Counted from the first letter of the stretch, positions 51,061-61,527 are shown. The stretch is DNA of 64,000 nucleotides from Sulfurimicrobium sp964384915 (GCA_964384915.1 CAYLMA010000008.1:61176-125175), one strand, 5' to 3'. The notes: generated by a model not told the origin, from the letters alone. Program-made: numbers and translations.

Positions 51061-52443
51061 TCAACTCCCGCCGCCCATAGCCTTGTATAGTTGGGCGGCA
51101 GCGGCGAGCCAGGCGCGCCGGGTCTGCACCGTGGCTTGCTGGGCAGCAAAGGATTCGCGCTGGGCATCCAGCACTTCGAGATGGCTGGAGATGCCCGCCT
51201 TATAACGCGCTTCAGCCAGTTTCAGGCGTTCATTCTGGGCTTTTTCTGCCGCCTGCTGCGCGCGCAGTTGCTCGGCAAGGTGGGTGCGGGCGGCGAGGAG
51301 GTCGGCCACTTCGCGGAAGGCCTGCTGGATGGTCTTCTCGTACTCGGCCACGGCGATGACCTTGCGGGCTTGGGCGAGATCCACCCCGGCGGCGCTGCGG
51401 CCGCCATCGAACAGCGGCAGGCGCAACACCGGCTGGAAAGTCCAGCTTTCGCTGCCGCCGCCGAACAGCCCTGAAAGCGCGCTGCTCGCCGTTCCCAGGC
51501 CGGCGGTCAAGGTGATGCGCGGCAGGAAGGCGGCGCGCGCGGCGCCGATGTTGGCATTGGCGGCCATCAGCCTTTTTTCCGCCGCCAGTACGTCGGGGCG
51601 CTGGAGCAGTACTTCCGCAGGCAGGTCCGCCGCCAGGTCCGCAACGATGCCCTGATCCGGTAGCGTGCGCCCCTCGGGCAGGCTGGCCGTTTGCCGGCCG
51701 ACGAGCAGTGCCAGCGCATTCGCGGCGGCGGCCTGCTGGCGTTGCAGGTTGGCGAGCTCCGCGCGTACCCCTTCCAGGGCGCCGTCCGCCTGCAGGAAGT
51801 CAAGGTCGCCGGCCAGGCCCACTTCCCGTCGGCGGGAGGTCATGGTGCGGGTTTCCTCGCGGCTCTTCACGGTTTCCTGTGCAAGCCGCGTGCGTTCACC
51901 CATTTCCAGCAGGGTGAAGTAGGCGTTGGCGACTTCGGAAATCAGCGACAGGCGCAGGGCGCGGCGGGCTTCCTCGGTGGCCAGGTAACTGGCCAGCGCT
52001 GCTTCATTCAGGCTTTTTACCCGGCCCCAGAAATCCAGCTCGAAAGACAGCAAGGAGAGCCCGATATCGTAGCGACGGCTGATAACTGCATTTCCGCTGG
52101 GGGAGAGGTCACCCGGCGTGCGCGCCAATTGCCCCCCAGCAGCCGCATCGATGCCGGGCAGCCGGTCGGCGCGGGTGATGCCATGCAGGGCGCGGGCTTC
52201 CTCGACGCGCGCGGCGGCGACGCGCAGATCCCGGTTGTGTTCGAGGGCGGCCGAAATCAGGGTTTGCAGCCTTTGATCGGGGAAGAAGCTGAGCCAGTCT
52301 GTTTCTGCGGCTTTGCGTCCGCCTTCAGGCTGGACCGCTTGCGGCCATTGTGCGGCAACCGGCGGTTCGGGCCGTTGGTAGTCGGGCATCAGCGAGCAGC
52401 CTGCCAAAGCGGTGCCCAGGGCGATGATGAGTGGCTTACGCAT
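51061..52443 (-). CDS. Outer-membrane efflux lipoprotein, NodT/OprM type
   Basis: 460 residues. Signal with lipobox Cys at residue 16 (LIIALGTALAGCSLM). The TolC-like coiled-coil region shows FPDQRLQTLISAALEHNRDL and ADLPAEVLLQRPDVLAAEKR. It forms the outer-membrane duct for the RND pump below it in the operon. The ATG at 52443 is chosen, overlapping the pump's 3' end by eight bases. Confidence 0.93.
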   Translation of the reverse strand: MRKPLIIALGTALAGCSLMPDYQRPEPPVAAQWPQAVQPEGGRKAAETDWLSFFPDQRLQTLISAALEHNRDLRVAAARVEEARALHGITRADRLPGIDAAAGGQLARTPGDLSPSGNAVISRRYDIGLSLLSFELDFWGRVKSLNEAALASYLATEEARRALRLSLISEVANAYFTLLEMGERTRLAQETVKSREETRTMTSRRREVGLAGDLDFLQADGALEGVRAELANLQRQQAAAANALALLVGRQTASLPEGRTLPDQGIVADLAADLPAEVLLQRPDVLAAEKRLMAANANIGAARAAFLPRITLTAGLGTASSALSGLFGGGSESWTFQPVLRLPLFDGGRSAAGVDLAQARKVIAVAEYEKTIQQAFREVADLLAARTHLAEQLRAQQAAEKAQNERLKLAEARYKAGISSHLEVLDAQRESFAAQQATVQTRRAWLAAAAQLYKAMGGGS

Positions 52444-55400
52444 GATCGTTCTCCTGATGGTGGCGGGGATGGCCGGGGAATATCTTTCGCACCACGACGA
52501 AAAACACCGGGACCAGGAATATCGCCAGGAATGTAGCTGCGAGCATGCCGCCGATGACGCCGGTGCCGATGGCATGGCGGCTGTTGGCCCCGGCCCCGGT
52601 TGAAATCGCCAGCGGAAGGACGCCCAGGATGAAGGCGAAAGAGGTCATCAGGATCGGCCTGAAACGCAGGCGGCAGGCTTCCAGGGTGGCCTCGACCAGC
52701 CCCATGCCTTTCTCCTGCAGGTCGCGGGCGAATTCGATGATCAGGATGGCGTTCTTGCTGGACAGTCCGATGATGGCGATGAGGCCGACCTTGAAATAGA
52801 CGTCGTTGGGCAGGCCGCGCAAGGTCACCGCCAGGGTTGCGCCGAAGATGCCCAGCGGCACCACCAGGAGCACGGCAAAGGGAATCGACCAGCTTTCATA
52901 CAGCGCGGCCAGCGCGAGGAAAACCACCAGCAGCGACAGGACAAACAAAAAGGGTGCCTGACTGCCGGAGAGCTTTTCCTCGAAAGAGGTGCCGGCCCAT
53001 TCGAAGCCTGAACCCGGCGGCAGCTTTTTGGCCAGTTCCTCCATGGTCTGCATCGCCTCGCCGGTGCTGTGGCCGGGTGCAGGCATGCCGGCGATTTTCA
53101 TGGCGGGCAGGCCGTTGAAGCGGTCCAGTTTGGGCGAACCGACGATCCAGCGCGGCGTGACCAGCTCGGCCAGCGGCACCATTCCCCCGGCCTTGTTCCT
53201 GACCGACAGACGCAGGAGCTTCTCCGGCGTGGTGCGCAAATCCGCCTCAGCCTGCATCTGCACGCGCAGGATCCGGCCCTGGCGCTCGAAGTCGTTGATA
53301 TAGGCGACCCCCAGGGTGGACTGCAGGGTTTCGTTGAGGTCGGCAATGGAAACGCCGAGGGTTTCAGCCTTGCGCCGGTCGATGTCTAGCAGGAGCTGCG
53401 GCCCGGCCTCCTGGCCTTCAGGCCGCACCCCGGCCAGGCTGTGGTCCTGTCCGGCCATGCCCAGCGCCATGTTGCGCGCCTCCAGCAATTTTTCGCGGCC
53501 GAGTCCGGCGCGGTCCTGCAGGCGGAAGTCGAAGCCGCCGGTGGAGGCGAGTTCCGGAATGGGCGGCGGGTTGACGGCAAAAATCATCGCCTGCTTGATC
53601 TGGAAAAACGCCATGTTGGCGCGCTGCACCATCGCGGTGGAGGAATGGTCCGTACCCTTGCGCTCGTCCCAGTCCTTGAGCCGAACAAAGGCGAGGGCTG
53701 CGTTCTGGCCACGGCCAAAAAAGGAGAAGCCGACCACGCCGACGACCTTGGCCACTTCCGGCTGTTTGAGATAATACTGCTCGACCTGCGAGAGCACCTC
53801 GATGGTGCGTTCCTGCGAGGCGCCCGGCGGGAGTTGCACCATGTTGATGAAATAGCCCTGGTCTTCGTCGGGCAGGAAACTGCCGGGCAGGTGCATGAAA
53901 AGCCAGCCGGTGGCGCCGATGATGGCGGCGTAAAGTACCAGGTAGCGCCCGGTCTTCCCGATTGCGCGCGCGACCCAGGATTGATAGCCCTGAGTGGTGC
54001 GCTCGAAGAAGCGGTTGAACCAGCCGAAGAAGCCCTTGCTGGGGCGATATTCCTTGCCCGGTTCATGCTTGAGCAGCGTCGCGCACAGGGCCGGCGTCAG
54101 CGTCAGCGCCATCAGGGCCGAGAACAGCATGGTGAGGATCAGGGTGACGGCAAACTGGCGGTAGATGACGCCGACCGAGCCGCCAAAGAAGATCATCGGC
54201 GCGAACACGGCCGACAGCACCAGTGTGATGCCGATGATGGCGTTGAAGATCTGGTCCATCGCCTTGCGCGCAGCTTCCCGGGGCGCCAGCCCTTCCGAAC
54301 GCATGATGCGCTCCACCGCCTCCACCACCACGATGGCGTCATCCACCACGATGCCGATCGCCAGCACCATGGCGAACAGGGTGAGCACGTTGATCGAGTA
54401 GCCGAAGACATAGAGCCCGGCAAGTGCGCCGGTCAGGGCAACCGGCACGACGATGGTGGGAATCAGGGTAGCGCGGAAATTCTCCAGGAACAGGAACATC
54501 ACCAGGAACACCAGCACCACCGCCTCTGCCAGGGTCAGCAACACCTCCTTGATGGAAATGTCGACGAAGCGGGAGGTGTCGTAGGGCACGTCCCAGGTCA
54601 CGCCTTTGGGAAAGTAGGGCGCCATCTCAGCCATTTTGGCGCGCACCGCCTTGACCACATCCAGCGCGTTGCCGTTGGGCGCCACGCGGATGGCGATGGC
54701 TGCGGTCGGCTGCCCGTTGAGGCGGGCGAAGATGTTGTAGTCCTGCGAGCCCAGTTCCACCCGTGCGACGTCCTTTACCCGCACCGCGGAGCCATCAGGC
54801 TGGGTGCGGATGAGGATATTGCCGAACTCCTCGGGCGTCGACAAGCGGCTACGCGTGACGATCACCGCGTTCAATTGCTGGCCGGCTGCGGCCGGCGCCT
54901 GCCCCAGTTCGCCGGTGGCGAGTTCGACGTTCTGGGCGCGCACCGCGCGGGTAATGTCGGCGGGGGAGAGATTGTAGGCCTGGAGTTTTTCCGGCTGGAG
55001 CCAGAGGCGCATCGAATACTCGGTGCCGAACAGGATGGCCTCGCCCACGCCCTTGACGCGCCGCAGGGGGTCGAGCACGCTGGCAGCGGCGAAACTGCCG
55101 AGATCCACCGCCTTCAGGCTGTTGTCCGGAGAATGCAGGGCGACGAACATCACGTAGTTGCGCGAGGGCTTGGTCACCGATACCCCGACCCGCCGCACGT
55201 CGTCGGGCAGACGCGCCTCGATGCGTTTGTAGCGGTTCTGTGCCTCCACCGAGGCGATGTCGATATTGGTGCCGGGCTCGAAGGTCAGGGTCACCGTGCC
55301 CGTGCCCAGTTCCGAGGCCGACTCCATGTACAGCAGGTGTTCGATGCCGTTCATTTCCTGCTCGATCAGGGCAGTGACCGTATCCTCGACCACCTTGGCC

Positions 55401-55561
55401 GAGGCGCCAGGGTAGACGATGTTGAAGGCGATGGAAGGCGGGGCGACCGCGGGATACTGGGACAGCGGCAGACCCCTGATGGCGAGGCCGCCGGCGAGCA
55501 TGATCGCCAGGGCAATGACCCAGGCGAAGACCGGTCGGTCGATAAAGAATTTGGCGAACAT
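52436..55561 (-). CDS. RND efflux pump, HAE1 (AcrB/MexB) type
   Basis: 1041 residues. Inner-membrane proton-driven multidrug exporter. FFIDRPVFAWVIALAIMLAG opens the first membrane helix. The proton-relay Asp pair lies in GIVVDDAIVVVEAVERIM near residue 407. Typical segments PVALTGALAGLYVFGYSINV and SFLPDEDQGYFINMVQLPPG are present. Follows the MFP gene by ten bases. Substrate spectrum unknown. Confidence 0.95.
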   Translation of the reverse strand: MFAKFFIDRPVFAWVIALAIMLAGGLAIRGLPLSQYPAVAPPSIAFNIVYPGASAKVVEDTVTALIEQEMNGIEHLLYMESASELGTGTVTLTFEPGTNIDIASVEAQNRYKRIEARLPDDVRRVGVSVTKPSRNYVMFVALHSPDNSLKAVDLGSFAAASVLDPLRRVKGVGEAILFGTEYSMRLWLQPEKLQAYNLSPADITRAVRAQNVELATGELGQAPAAAGQQLNAVIVTRSRLSTPEEFGNILIRTQPDGSAVRVKDVARVELGSQDYNIFARLNGQPTAAIAIRVAPNGNALDVVKAVRAKMAEMAPYFPKGVTWDVPYDTSRFVDISIKEVLLTLAEAVVLVFLVMFLFLENFRATLIPTIVVPVALTGALAGLYVFGYSINVLTLFAMVLAIGIVVDDAIVVVEAVERIMRSEGLAPREAARKAMDQIFNAIIGITLVLSAVFAPMIFFGGSVGVIYRQFAVTLILTMLFSALMALTLTPALCATLLKHEPGKEYRPSKGFFGWFNRFFERTTQGYQSWVARAIGKTGRYLVLYAAIIGATGWLFMHLPGSFLPDEDQGYFINMVQLPPGASQERTIEVLSQVEQYYLKQPEVAKVVGVVGFSFFGRGQNAALAFVRLKDWDERKGTDHSSTAMVQRANMAFFQIKQAMIFAVNPPPIPELASTGGFDFRLQDRAGLGREKLLEARNMALGMAGQDHSLAGVRPEGQEAGPQLLLDIDRRKAETLGVSIADLNETLQSTLGVAYINDFERQGRILRVQMQAEADLRTTPEKLLRLSVRNKAGGMVPLAELVTPRWIVGSPKLDRFNGLPAMKIAGMPAPGHSTGEAMQTMEELAKKLPPGSGFEWAGTSFEEKLSGSQAPFLFVLSLLVVFLALAALYESWSIPFAVLLVVPLGIFGATLAVTLRGLPNDVYFKVGLIAIIGLSSKNAILIIEFARDLQEKGMGLVEATLEACRLRFRPILMTSFAFILGVLPLAISTGAGANSRHAIGTGVIGGMLAATFLAIFLVPVFFVVVRKIFPGHPRHHQENDHA

Positions 55562-55570
55562 GGCGAACCC

Positions 55571-56695
55571 CTATTTCTTTTCACCCGCCGGCGGCTGCGC
55601 GGCAGGATTCCACGGCACCGGTTTTACCGGTGTGCCGGGGCGGGCCTTCTGCAGGCCGTTGACGATCACCTGCTCGCCGCCTTTCAGGCCTTCCGCGATG
55701 ACGAAATCGCCACTGCTCATGCCGCCGGTTTTTACCGGCCTGGGCGCAGCCTTGCCTTCGTTATCCACGATCATGACCATCTGCCCCTGTGGGCTCGGCA
55801 GCACGGCGCGCTGGGGTACCCGGATGGCCTGGTCGAGCAGGGCTTCCGGGAAGCGGATGCGCACGAAGGCGCCGGGCAGCAATTCATGCCTGGGGTTGGG
55901 AAACACGGCGCGCAGTGAAACGCTGCCGGTGGCCGGGTCGACGGCAAGGTCCGAGAACATCAGCTTGCCTGGTTGCGGATAGATGCTGCCGTCTTCCAGA
56001 ATCATTTCCACCCTGGCCTGTTCCGCCATCTTGAGCTTGCCAGACTTTACGGCCTGCCTGAGCCGCAGCAGATCGGCGCCGGGCTGGGTAAAGTTGGCAT
56101 AGATGGGATCGATCTGCTCGATGGTGGCCAGTTGCGTCGCCGCGCTCTTGCTCACCAGTGCCCCTTCGGTCGCCAGCGCGCGGCCGATGCGGCCGGAAAT
56201 CGGTGCCGGCACGGCGGTGTTTTCCTGGTCGATACGGGCGCGTGTCAGCGCCACTTCCGCCTGCTTCACCCTGGCCTCGGCCAGATCGACTTCCTGCTGG
56301 CTCACCGCCTTGATTTCGAGCAGGGGCCGGTAGCGGTCCAGAGTCAGGCGGGCGACAGCCAGATCCGCCTTGGCCGCGTCGAAGGAGGCCTGGTAGTTGC
56401 GCGGGTCGATGCGAAACAGGGTGGCGCCTTCCTTGACGTCGGTGCCTTCGGCAAACAGGCGCTTCTCCAGGATGCCATCCACCTGCGCCCGCACCTGTGC
56501 GGTGCGAAATGCCTGCAAGCGGCCCGGCAGTTCCTGGGTGAGGGTGGCCGAACCTGGCGTGACGGTGATGACATCGACTTCCGGAGGCGGCATGGCCGGA
56601 CCGCCGGGACCGCCAGCGGATTTTTGCTCGCCTCCCTTACCGCAACCCGCAAGCGCGGCGATCAGCAGTAGCATCAGCGGGAAAATTCGGTTCAT
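55571..56695 (-). CDS. Membrane fusion (periplasmic adaptor) protein, AcrA type
   Basis: About 374 residues. Lipobox Cys C18 (LMLLLIAALAGCGKGG). Lipoyl half LPGRLQAFRTAQVRAQVDGI, hairpin and beta-barrel (GKLMFSDLAVDPATGSVSLR). It links the pump and outer-membrane duct. The ATG at 56695 starts the signal. First structural gene after the TetR gene. Confidence 0.94.
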   Translation of the reverse strand: MNRIFPLMLLLIAALAGCGKGGEQKSAGGPGGPAMPPPEVDVITVTPGSATLTQELPGRLQAFRTAQVRAQVDGILEKRLFAEGTDVKEGATLFRIDPRNYQASFDAAKADLAVARLTLDRYRPLLEIKAVSQQEVDLAEARVKQAEVALTRARIDQENTAVPAPISGRIGRALATEGALVSKSAATQLATIEQIDPIYANFTQPGADLLRLRQAVKSGKLKMAEQARVEMILEDGSIYPQPGKLMFSDLAVDPATGSVSLRAVFPNPRHELLPGAFVRIRFPEALLDQAIRVPQRAVLPSPQGQMVMIVDNEGKAAPRPVKTGGMSSGDFVIAEGLKGGEQVIVNGLQKARPGTPVKPVPWNPAAQPPAGEKK

Positions 56696-56708
56696 GATGA
56701 ATTCCTTG

Positions 56709-57308
56709 TTAGTGGTTTTTGGCGTAGGCGCGCAGGAAACAGTCGACAATCTGCTCGATACGGGCTTTTTCGTGGGGCTCAGGCAGGGGAGCAGGATTGC
56801 TGATGCGGCGGAAATGATCGATGTTATTCAGCATGCCCAGCAGCATTTCGGCGGCAAAGCGCGGGTCGTCCTGGCGCAGCTGGCCGGCGCCCATGGCGCG
56901 GCCGAGGAAGGATGCCAGCCGGGCAGTGGTCTGCTCTGGCCCCTTGGCGAAGTAGGCCTGGGCCAGGCTGGGAAAACGCACCGCTTCGGCCATCAGGGTG
57001 CGGAACATGGCAAGCCCCTCGGCGCCATGCACCTTCTGGCGGAAGGTCGTGCCAAAGCGGATCAGGGTGGCGCGCACGTCGTCCGTCTGGCCATCCAGGG
57101 AAACCACGATAGCATCAGAAACCAGGCCGGCCGACTCGCTGAACAGCTCATCCTTGCCGGGAAAATGGTTGTAGAGCGTCTGCTTGGCCACCCCGGCGCG
57201 GGCCGCGATGCCATCCACGCTGGCCCGGTAGCCTTCCTCCATGAAGGCTTCCCTGGCCGCCTGGATCAGGCGGTTGCGGGTTTCTGTGATATCGGCGGAA
57301 ATGGACAT
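56709..57308 (-). CDS. TetR-family repressor of the efflux operon
   Basis: 199 residues. Helix-turn-helix YRASVDGIAARAGVAKQTLY and FPGKDELFSESAGLV near residues 30-60. The rest is the ligand and dimer domain. Autoregulation is likely: a palindrome lies 26-41 bases in front of the start. It sits upstream of the adaptor, pump and duct genes in the same operon. Confidence 0.93.
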   Translation of the reverse strand: MSISADITETRNRLIQAAREAFMEEGYRASVDGIAARAGVAKQTLYNHFPGKDELFSESAGLVSDAIVVSLDGQTDDVRATLIRFGTTFRQKVHGAEGLAMFRTLMAEAVRFPSLAQAYFAKGPEQTTARLASFLGRAMGAGQLRQDDPRFAAEMLLGMLNNIDHFRRISNPAPLPEPHEKARIEQIVDCFLRAYAKNH

Positions 57309-57333
57309 GGCATTCCTTGCGTCCGGAAACAAA

Positions 57334-57349
57334 TAGACTGGACAGTCTA
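57334..57349. promoter_or_regulatory. Candidate TetR operator
   Basis: TAGACT-GGAC-AGTCTA is a six-base inverted repeat with a four-base spacer. It overlaps the likely promoter of the TetR-efflux operon; a third AGTCTA copy follows at 57350. Confidence 0.7.
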
Positions 57350-57543
57350 GTCTATATTCACTGCTTTGTGGCCAATCTCGTTGTGAGGTTCGCTATCAGG
57401 GCTTGAGTTGGCCAGGGGCTGCTGCGCCTGTATCAGCCTGGCAGTAATTACCATGCCGCAAGCTAAATAATCCTGCACTTTGCTAAAATGGCCGCTTCAT
57501 TTGCTTTTGCTTAGCCTTGCTCCCTTCATAGAGTGCCCCGATT

Positions 57544-60500
57544 ATGGTCCTGCGCGGCCCGCACCGTCCCGATCTCCTTCGCAACGAAACCCTGCCGGAT
57601 ATTCTCGAAGCCACCGCGCTGCGCCTGCCGGACAAGGCCGCGCTGGAGTTTGACGGGCATGCCCTCAGCTATGCCGAGCTGAATGCCCAGGGCGACCGGG
57701 TGGCCAGCGCCCTGATCGCACGGGGGGTGCGGAGCGGGCAGCGCGTCGGCTTGTGGCTGCCGCGGGGGCTGGACCTGCTTCTTGCCCAGGCGGGCATCGC
57801 CAAGGCGGGCGCGGCCTGGCTGCCGTTCGATGCGGACACGCCGACCGCCAGGATAGCCGTTTGCCTCGATGACGCCGCGAGTCCGGGCCTGCTGAGCTGC
57901 CGCGCGCTGCTGCCGCTGCTGGAAGACTGCGCCTGGCCGGTGTGGGTGCTGGAGGACCTGCTGGAATCCGTCCCGGACGGCGAGCCCCTGGCGCGGCGGG
58001 ACGCGGACTTCACGCCGGACTGCCCGGCCTACGTGATCTACACCTCCGGCTCCACCGGCAAGCCCAAGGGCATAGAAGTGAGCCAGCGCAGCATCGCCCA
58101 CTTCCTGCGCAGCGAGAACGAAGTGCTGGGCGTGCGCGCCGAGGACCGGGTGTACCAGGGCTTCTCGGTGGCCTTCGACATGTCCTTCGAGGAAATCTGG
58201 ATTTCCTACCTGGTCGGGGCCACGCTGTGGCTGGCGCCGCGCCACGTGGTGGGCGATCCCCATGCGCTGCCGGAGGTGCTCGAAGCAAATGGAATTACCG
58301 TGCTGCACGCCGTGCCCACGCTGCTGGCGCTTTTCCCGCGCGACGTGGCCGGGCTGCGGCTGATCAACCTGGGCGGCGAGATGTGCCCAGAGGCGCTGGT
58401 CGAGCGCTGGGCCACGCCCGGCCGGCAGCTCTTCAACACCTACGGCCCGACCGAGGCCACGGTGTCGGCCAGCCTCGCCGAACTGCACCGCGGCGAGCCG
58501 GTGACCATAGGCAAGCCGCTGCCCAACTACGGCCTCATGGTGGCGGATGCCGAGCTCAAGCACCTGGCGCCGGGCGAGACCGGCGAGTTGTGCATCATCG
58601 GCCCCGGCGTGGCGCAGGGCTATCTCGGCCGCCCCGATCTCACGGCCGAGAAATTCGTCCCCAACCCCTATGCCGAGGGCGAGCACGAAGCCCGCCTGTA
58701 CCGCACCGGCGACCTGGCGCGCATCGACGCGGCGGGCAATGTCCAGTGCCTGGGCCGGGTGGACGACCAGGTCAAGATCCGCGGTTTCCGCGTCGAACTC
58801 GGCGAGATCGAGGCCGTGCTTGCCAGGGAGCCCGGCGTGGGCACGGCGGCGGTGGTGGTCAGGGAGGTGGGCGGCGTGGAGCAACTGGCTGCCTACTACG
58901 TCGCGGAGGCGGGCGCCGAGTTGAAGGTGGCGGAACTGCGCAAATCCCTCGCCGCCCGGTTGCCGCCCTACATGGTGCCGGCGCGCTTCGAGGCGGTGCA
59001 GGCGCTGCCGCGCCTGACCTCGGGCAAGATCGACCGCAAGGCGCTGCGGATGCTGCCGCTGACGGACATTGGCCCTGCCGCAGAGGGCGAATCCGACCTC
59101 CCCGAGGGGGCGGCGGAGGAGGCCCTGTTCGAGGCGCTGGGACACCTCTTTCCGGGCCAGCCGCTGCTGCGCGGAGCGGATTTCTTTGCCGATCTGGGCG
59201 GGCATTCCCTGCTCGCCGCAAGGCTCATATCGCTGCTGCGCGCGGATGCGCGCTTTGCCGGCGTCACCGTGCACGACATCTACTGCGAGCGCAGCCTGGG
59301 CGCCATCGCCAAAGTGCTGGCGCAGAAGGAAGCGCCCGTGCCGGCCGAAACCTCCGCCCCGGAGATCGTCGCCACGCCCCGGCTGCGCCGCGTGCTGTGC
59401 AGCCTGGCGCAGGCCGCCACGCTGCCGCCGCTGGTGTGCCTGCGGATGGCGCAATGGCTGTCGCCCTTCTTCACCTACCACTATTTCACCGGCGACGAAG
59501 GCGACAGCATGTGGGCCGGCATCCTCGCCGCCTTGCTGGTCTACCTGCTCGCCAGCATCGGCAGCTTCCTCTTCGCCATCGCCGCCAAGTGGCTGGTGAT
59601 CGGCCGCGCCAGGGCGGGGCGCTATCCGCTGTGGGGGGTGACGTACTTCCGCTGGTGGCTGGCGGACCGGATTTCCGAAGTGCCGCCGCGCCACCTGCTC
59701 TCCGGCTCCTCGCTCAATGCCATGTATTTGCGCGCCCTGGGGGCGAGGATCGGCAAGGACGCGGTCATCGGCGCCCTGTCCATCCGCGCGCCCGATCTGC
59801 TGACCATGGGCGACGGCGTCTCGATCGGCGCCTCGGTGAACCTGGAGAACGCCCGCGTCGAGCGCGGCGAGCTGGTGCTGGGCACGATCCGCATCGGCAA
59901 CGAAGCCGTGGTCGATTCCTACGCCGTCATGGAAGGCGATAGCGCGCTTGGCGACTATGCCCAGCTCGGCGGGCTTTCCGCGCTGGCGGCGGGGCAGCGC
60001 GTGCCGGCCGGCGAGGCGTGGGAGGGCTCGCCCGCGCGCTTTGCCCGCCAGGTGGATATCGCCGAACGCCAGCCGCGCATGCCCGTTTCCGCCAGCCGCG
60101 CCGCGCGCGAGGCCCTGTTCTACTTCCTCGGCGCCAGCCTGGTGGCGATCGTCTTTTTCCTCCCTGTGTTCCCCAGCTTCATCCTGATCGACTGGCTGGA
60201 CGCGCGCTGGCTCAAGGAAGTGGACGCCCACCTCTCGCCCCTGAGCGCCTTCCTGACCTACCTGCTGCTGTCGATTCCCGCCAGCGCGGTGCTGGTGCTG
60301 GCCACCGTGCTGGCCTCGGCGGGCTTCCGCTGGCTGGTGCTGCCGCGCCAGAAGGCCGGCTCGTGGCCGGTCCACAGCCCGGTGTATTTCAGCAAGTGGC
60401 TCGGCAACCAGATCCAGGAATCCAGCCTGTTCGTGCTGCACGGCCTGTATGCCACGGTGTACGCGCCCTGGTGGTACCGCCTGCTGGGCGCCCGCGTCGG

Positions 60501-61527
60501 GCGCGGCACCGAGATTTCCACCGCGCTGGGGGTGGTGCCGGACATGCTCACCATCGGCGCCGACAGCTTCGTGGCGGACGGCGTGATGCTCGGCGACGAG
60601 CGCATCGAGGGCGGCTGGATGCACCTGCGCCCCACCGTCATCGGCGACCGCAGCTTCCTCGGCAACGGCGCCTTCGTGCCGGACGGCAGCGTGCTGCCCG
60701 ACGACGTGCTGATCGGCGTGCAATCGAAAGTGCCGGAAAACGCGCGCATGCATCCCGGCGACACCTGGGTCGGCAACCCGCCCATCATCCTGCCGGCGCG
60801 CGAGCAGTTCGCGGGCTTCGACCCGGCCCTCACCTTCCACCCCAGCCTGCCGCGGCGCCTGAGCCGGGGCCTGGTCGAAGGCCTGCGCATCGTGATGCCG
60901 ATGGCCGTGGTGATCGCGGTGGGCTATCTCACCGTGGCGCTGGTGATGCCGCTGGCCGAGGCCGGGCGCCTCGTCGACACCCTGCTGGCGCTGGCGCTGG
61001 CGGGATTTCTCTACGGCGCGGGGTCCTTCCTCTTCGTGGCGCTGGTCAAGTGGCTCGTCGTCGGCCGCTACCGGCCCCGCTCTGCGCCCATGTGGACGCC
61101 CTTCGTATGGGCGAGCGAGGCGGTGACCAATCTCTACGAATCCATCGCCGTGCCCAACTTCGTCGATTTCCTGCGCGGCACCCCGATGCTGCCGCCCTGC
61201 ATGCGCCTGCTCGGCTGCAAGACCGGGAAGGGGATTTACATGGATACCACCTTCATCACCGAATTCGATTGCGTGAACATCGGCGACTACGCCGCGCTCA
61301 ACGGCTGGTGCGGCCCGCAGACCCATCTGTTCGAGGACCGCATCATGAAAATCGGCGACGTGCACATCGGCCGCGGCGTCACCGTCGGGCCGCGCAGCAT
61401 CATCCTCTACAGCGCCCGCGTCGGCGACGGCGCCACGCTCGGGCCGCTCACCCTGGTGCTGAAGGGCGAGGACATCCCGCCCGGCACGCGCTGGACCGGC
61501 TCGCCGGCGGAGCCATGGGGCAACTGA
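57544..61527 (+). CDS. Pls/PosA-type single-module NRPS with left-handed beta-helix membrane domain
   Basis: 1327 residues. Adenylation domain (about 20-505) with A3 VIYTSGSTGKPKGIEVSQ, A5 FNTYGPTEATVS, YRTGDLARID and the catalytic Lys in GKIDRKAL. A carrier domain follows, with the Ppant Ser near 554 in FFADLGGHSLLAARL. The rest (about 650-1320) has three pairs of membrane segments alternating with hexapeptide-repeat beta-helix domains, as in epsilon-poly-lysine synthetase (Pls) and PosA. Such enzymes polymerise or export one amino acid; the monomer cannot be told. The next gene encodes a Ppant transferase. Confidence 0.92.
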   Translation: MVLRGPHRPDLLRNETLPDILEATALRLPDKAALEFDGHALSYAELNAQGDRVASALIARGVRSGQRVGLWLPRGLDLLLAQAGIAKAGAAWLPFDADTPTARIAVCLDDAASPGLLSCRALLPLLEDCAWPVWVLEDLLESVPDGEPLARRDADFTPDCPAYVIYTSGSTGKPKGIEVSQRSIAHFLRSENEVLGVRAEDRVYQGFSVAFDMSFEEIWISYLVGATLWLAPRHVVGDPHALPEVLEANGITVLHAVPTLLALFPRDVAGLRLINLGGEMCPEALVERWATPGRQLFNTYGPTEATVSASLAELHRGEPVTIGKPLPNYGLMVADAELKHLAPGETGELCIIGPGVAQGYLGRPDLTAEKFVPNPYAEGEHEARLYRTGDLARIDAAGNVQCLGRVDDQVKIRGFRVELGEIEAVLAREPGVGTAAVVVREVGGVEQLAAYYVAEAGAELKVAELRKSLAARLPPYMVPARFEAVQALPRLTSGKIDRKALRMLPLTDIGPAAEGESDLPEGAAEEALFEALGHLFPGQPLLRGADFFADLGGHSLLAARLISLLRADARFAGVTVHDIYCERSLGAIAKVLAQKEAPVPAETSAPEIVATPRLRRVLCSLAQAATLPPLVCLRMAQWLSPFFTYHYFTGDEGDSMWAGILAALLVYLLASIGSFLFAIAAKWLVIGRARAGRYPLWGVTYFRWWLADRISEVPPRHLLSGSSLNAMYLRALGARIGKDAVIGALSIRAPDLLTMGDGVSIGASVNLENARVERGELVLGTIRIGNEAVVDSYAVMEGDSALGDYAQLGGLSALAAGQRVPAGEAWEGSPARFARQVDIAERQPRMPVSASRAAREALFYFLGASLVAIVFFLPVFPSFILIDWLDARWLKEVDAHLSPLSAFLTYLLLSIPASAVLVLATVLASAGFRWLVLPRQKAGSWPVHSPVYFSKWLGNQIQESSLFVLHGLYATVYAPWWYRLLGARVGRGTEISTALGVVPDMLTIGADSFVADGVMLGDERIEGGWMHLRPTVIGDRSFLGNGAFVPDGSVLPDDVLIGVQSKVPENARMHPGDTWVGNPPIILPAREQFAGFDPALTFHPSLPRRLSRGLVEGLRIVMPMAVVIAVGYLTVALVMPLAEAGRLVDTLLALALAGFLYGAGSFLFVALVKWLVVGRYRPRSAPMWTPFVWASEAVTNLYESIAVPNFVDFLRGTPMLPPCMRLLGCKTGKGIYMDTTFITEFDCVNIGDYAALNGWCGPQTHLFEDRIMKIGDVHIGRGVTVGPRSIILYSARVGDGATLGPLTLVLKGEDIPPGTRWTGSPAEPWGN

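Noticed and set aside
53441..55918. An 825-residue open frame on the plus strand opposite the RND pump and adaptor
   Set aside because: Composition (His, Asp, Gln rich) and lack of any family motif mark it as a shadow of the RND gene.
57526..61365. A 1,279-residue open frame on the minus strand, opposite the NRPS gene
   Set aside because: It is the reverse strand of the real gene and is rich in Arg, Gln, Ala and His with no recognisable domain. High GC leaves antisense frames open; the plus strand shows clear A-domain motifs.
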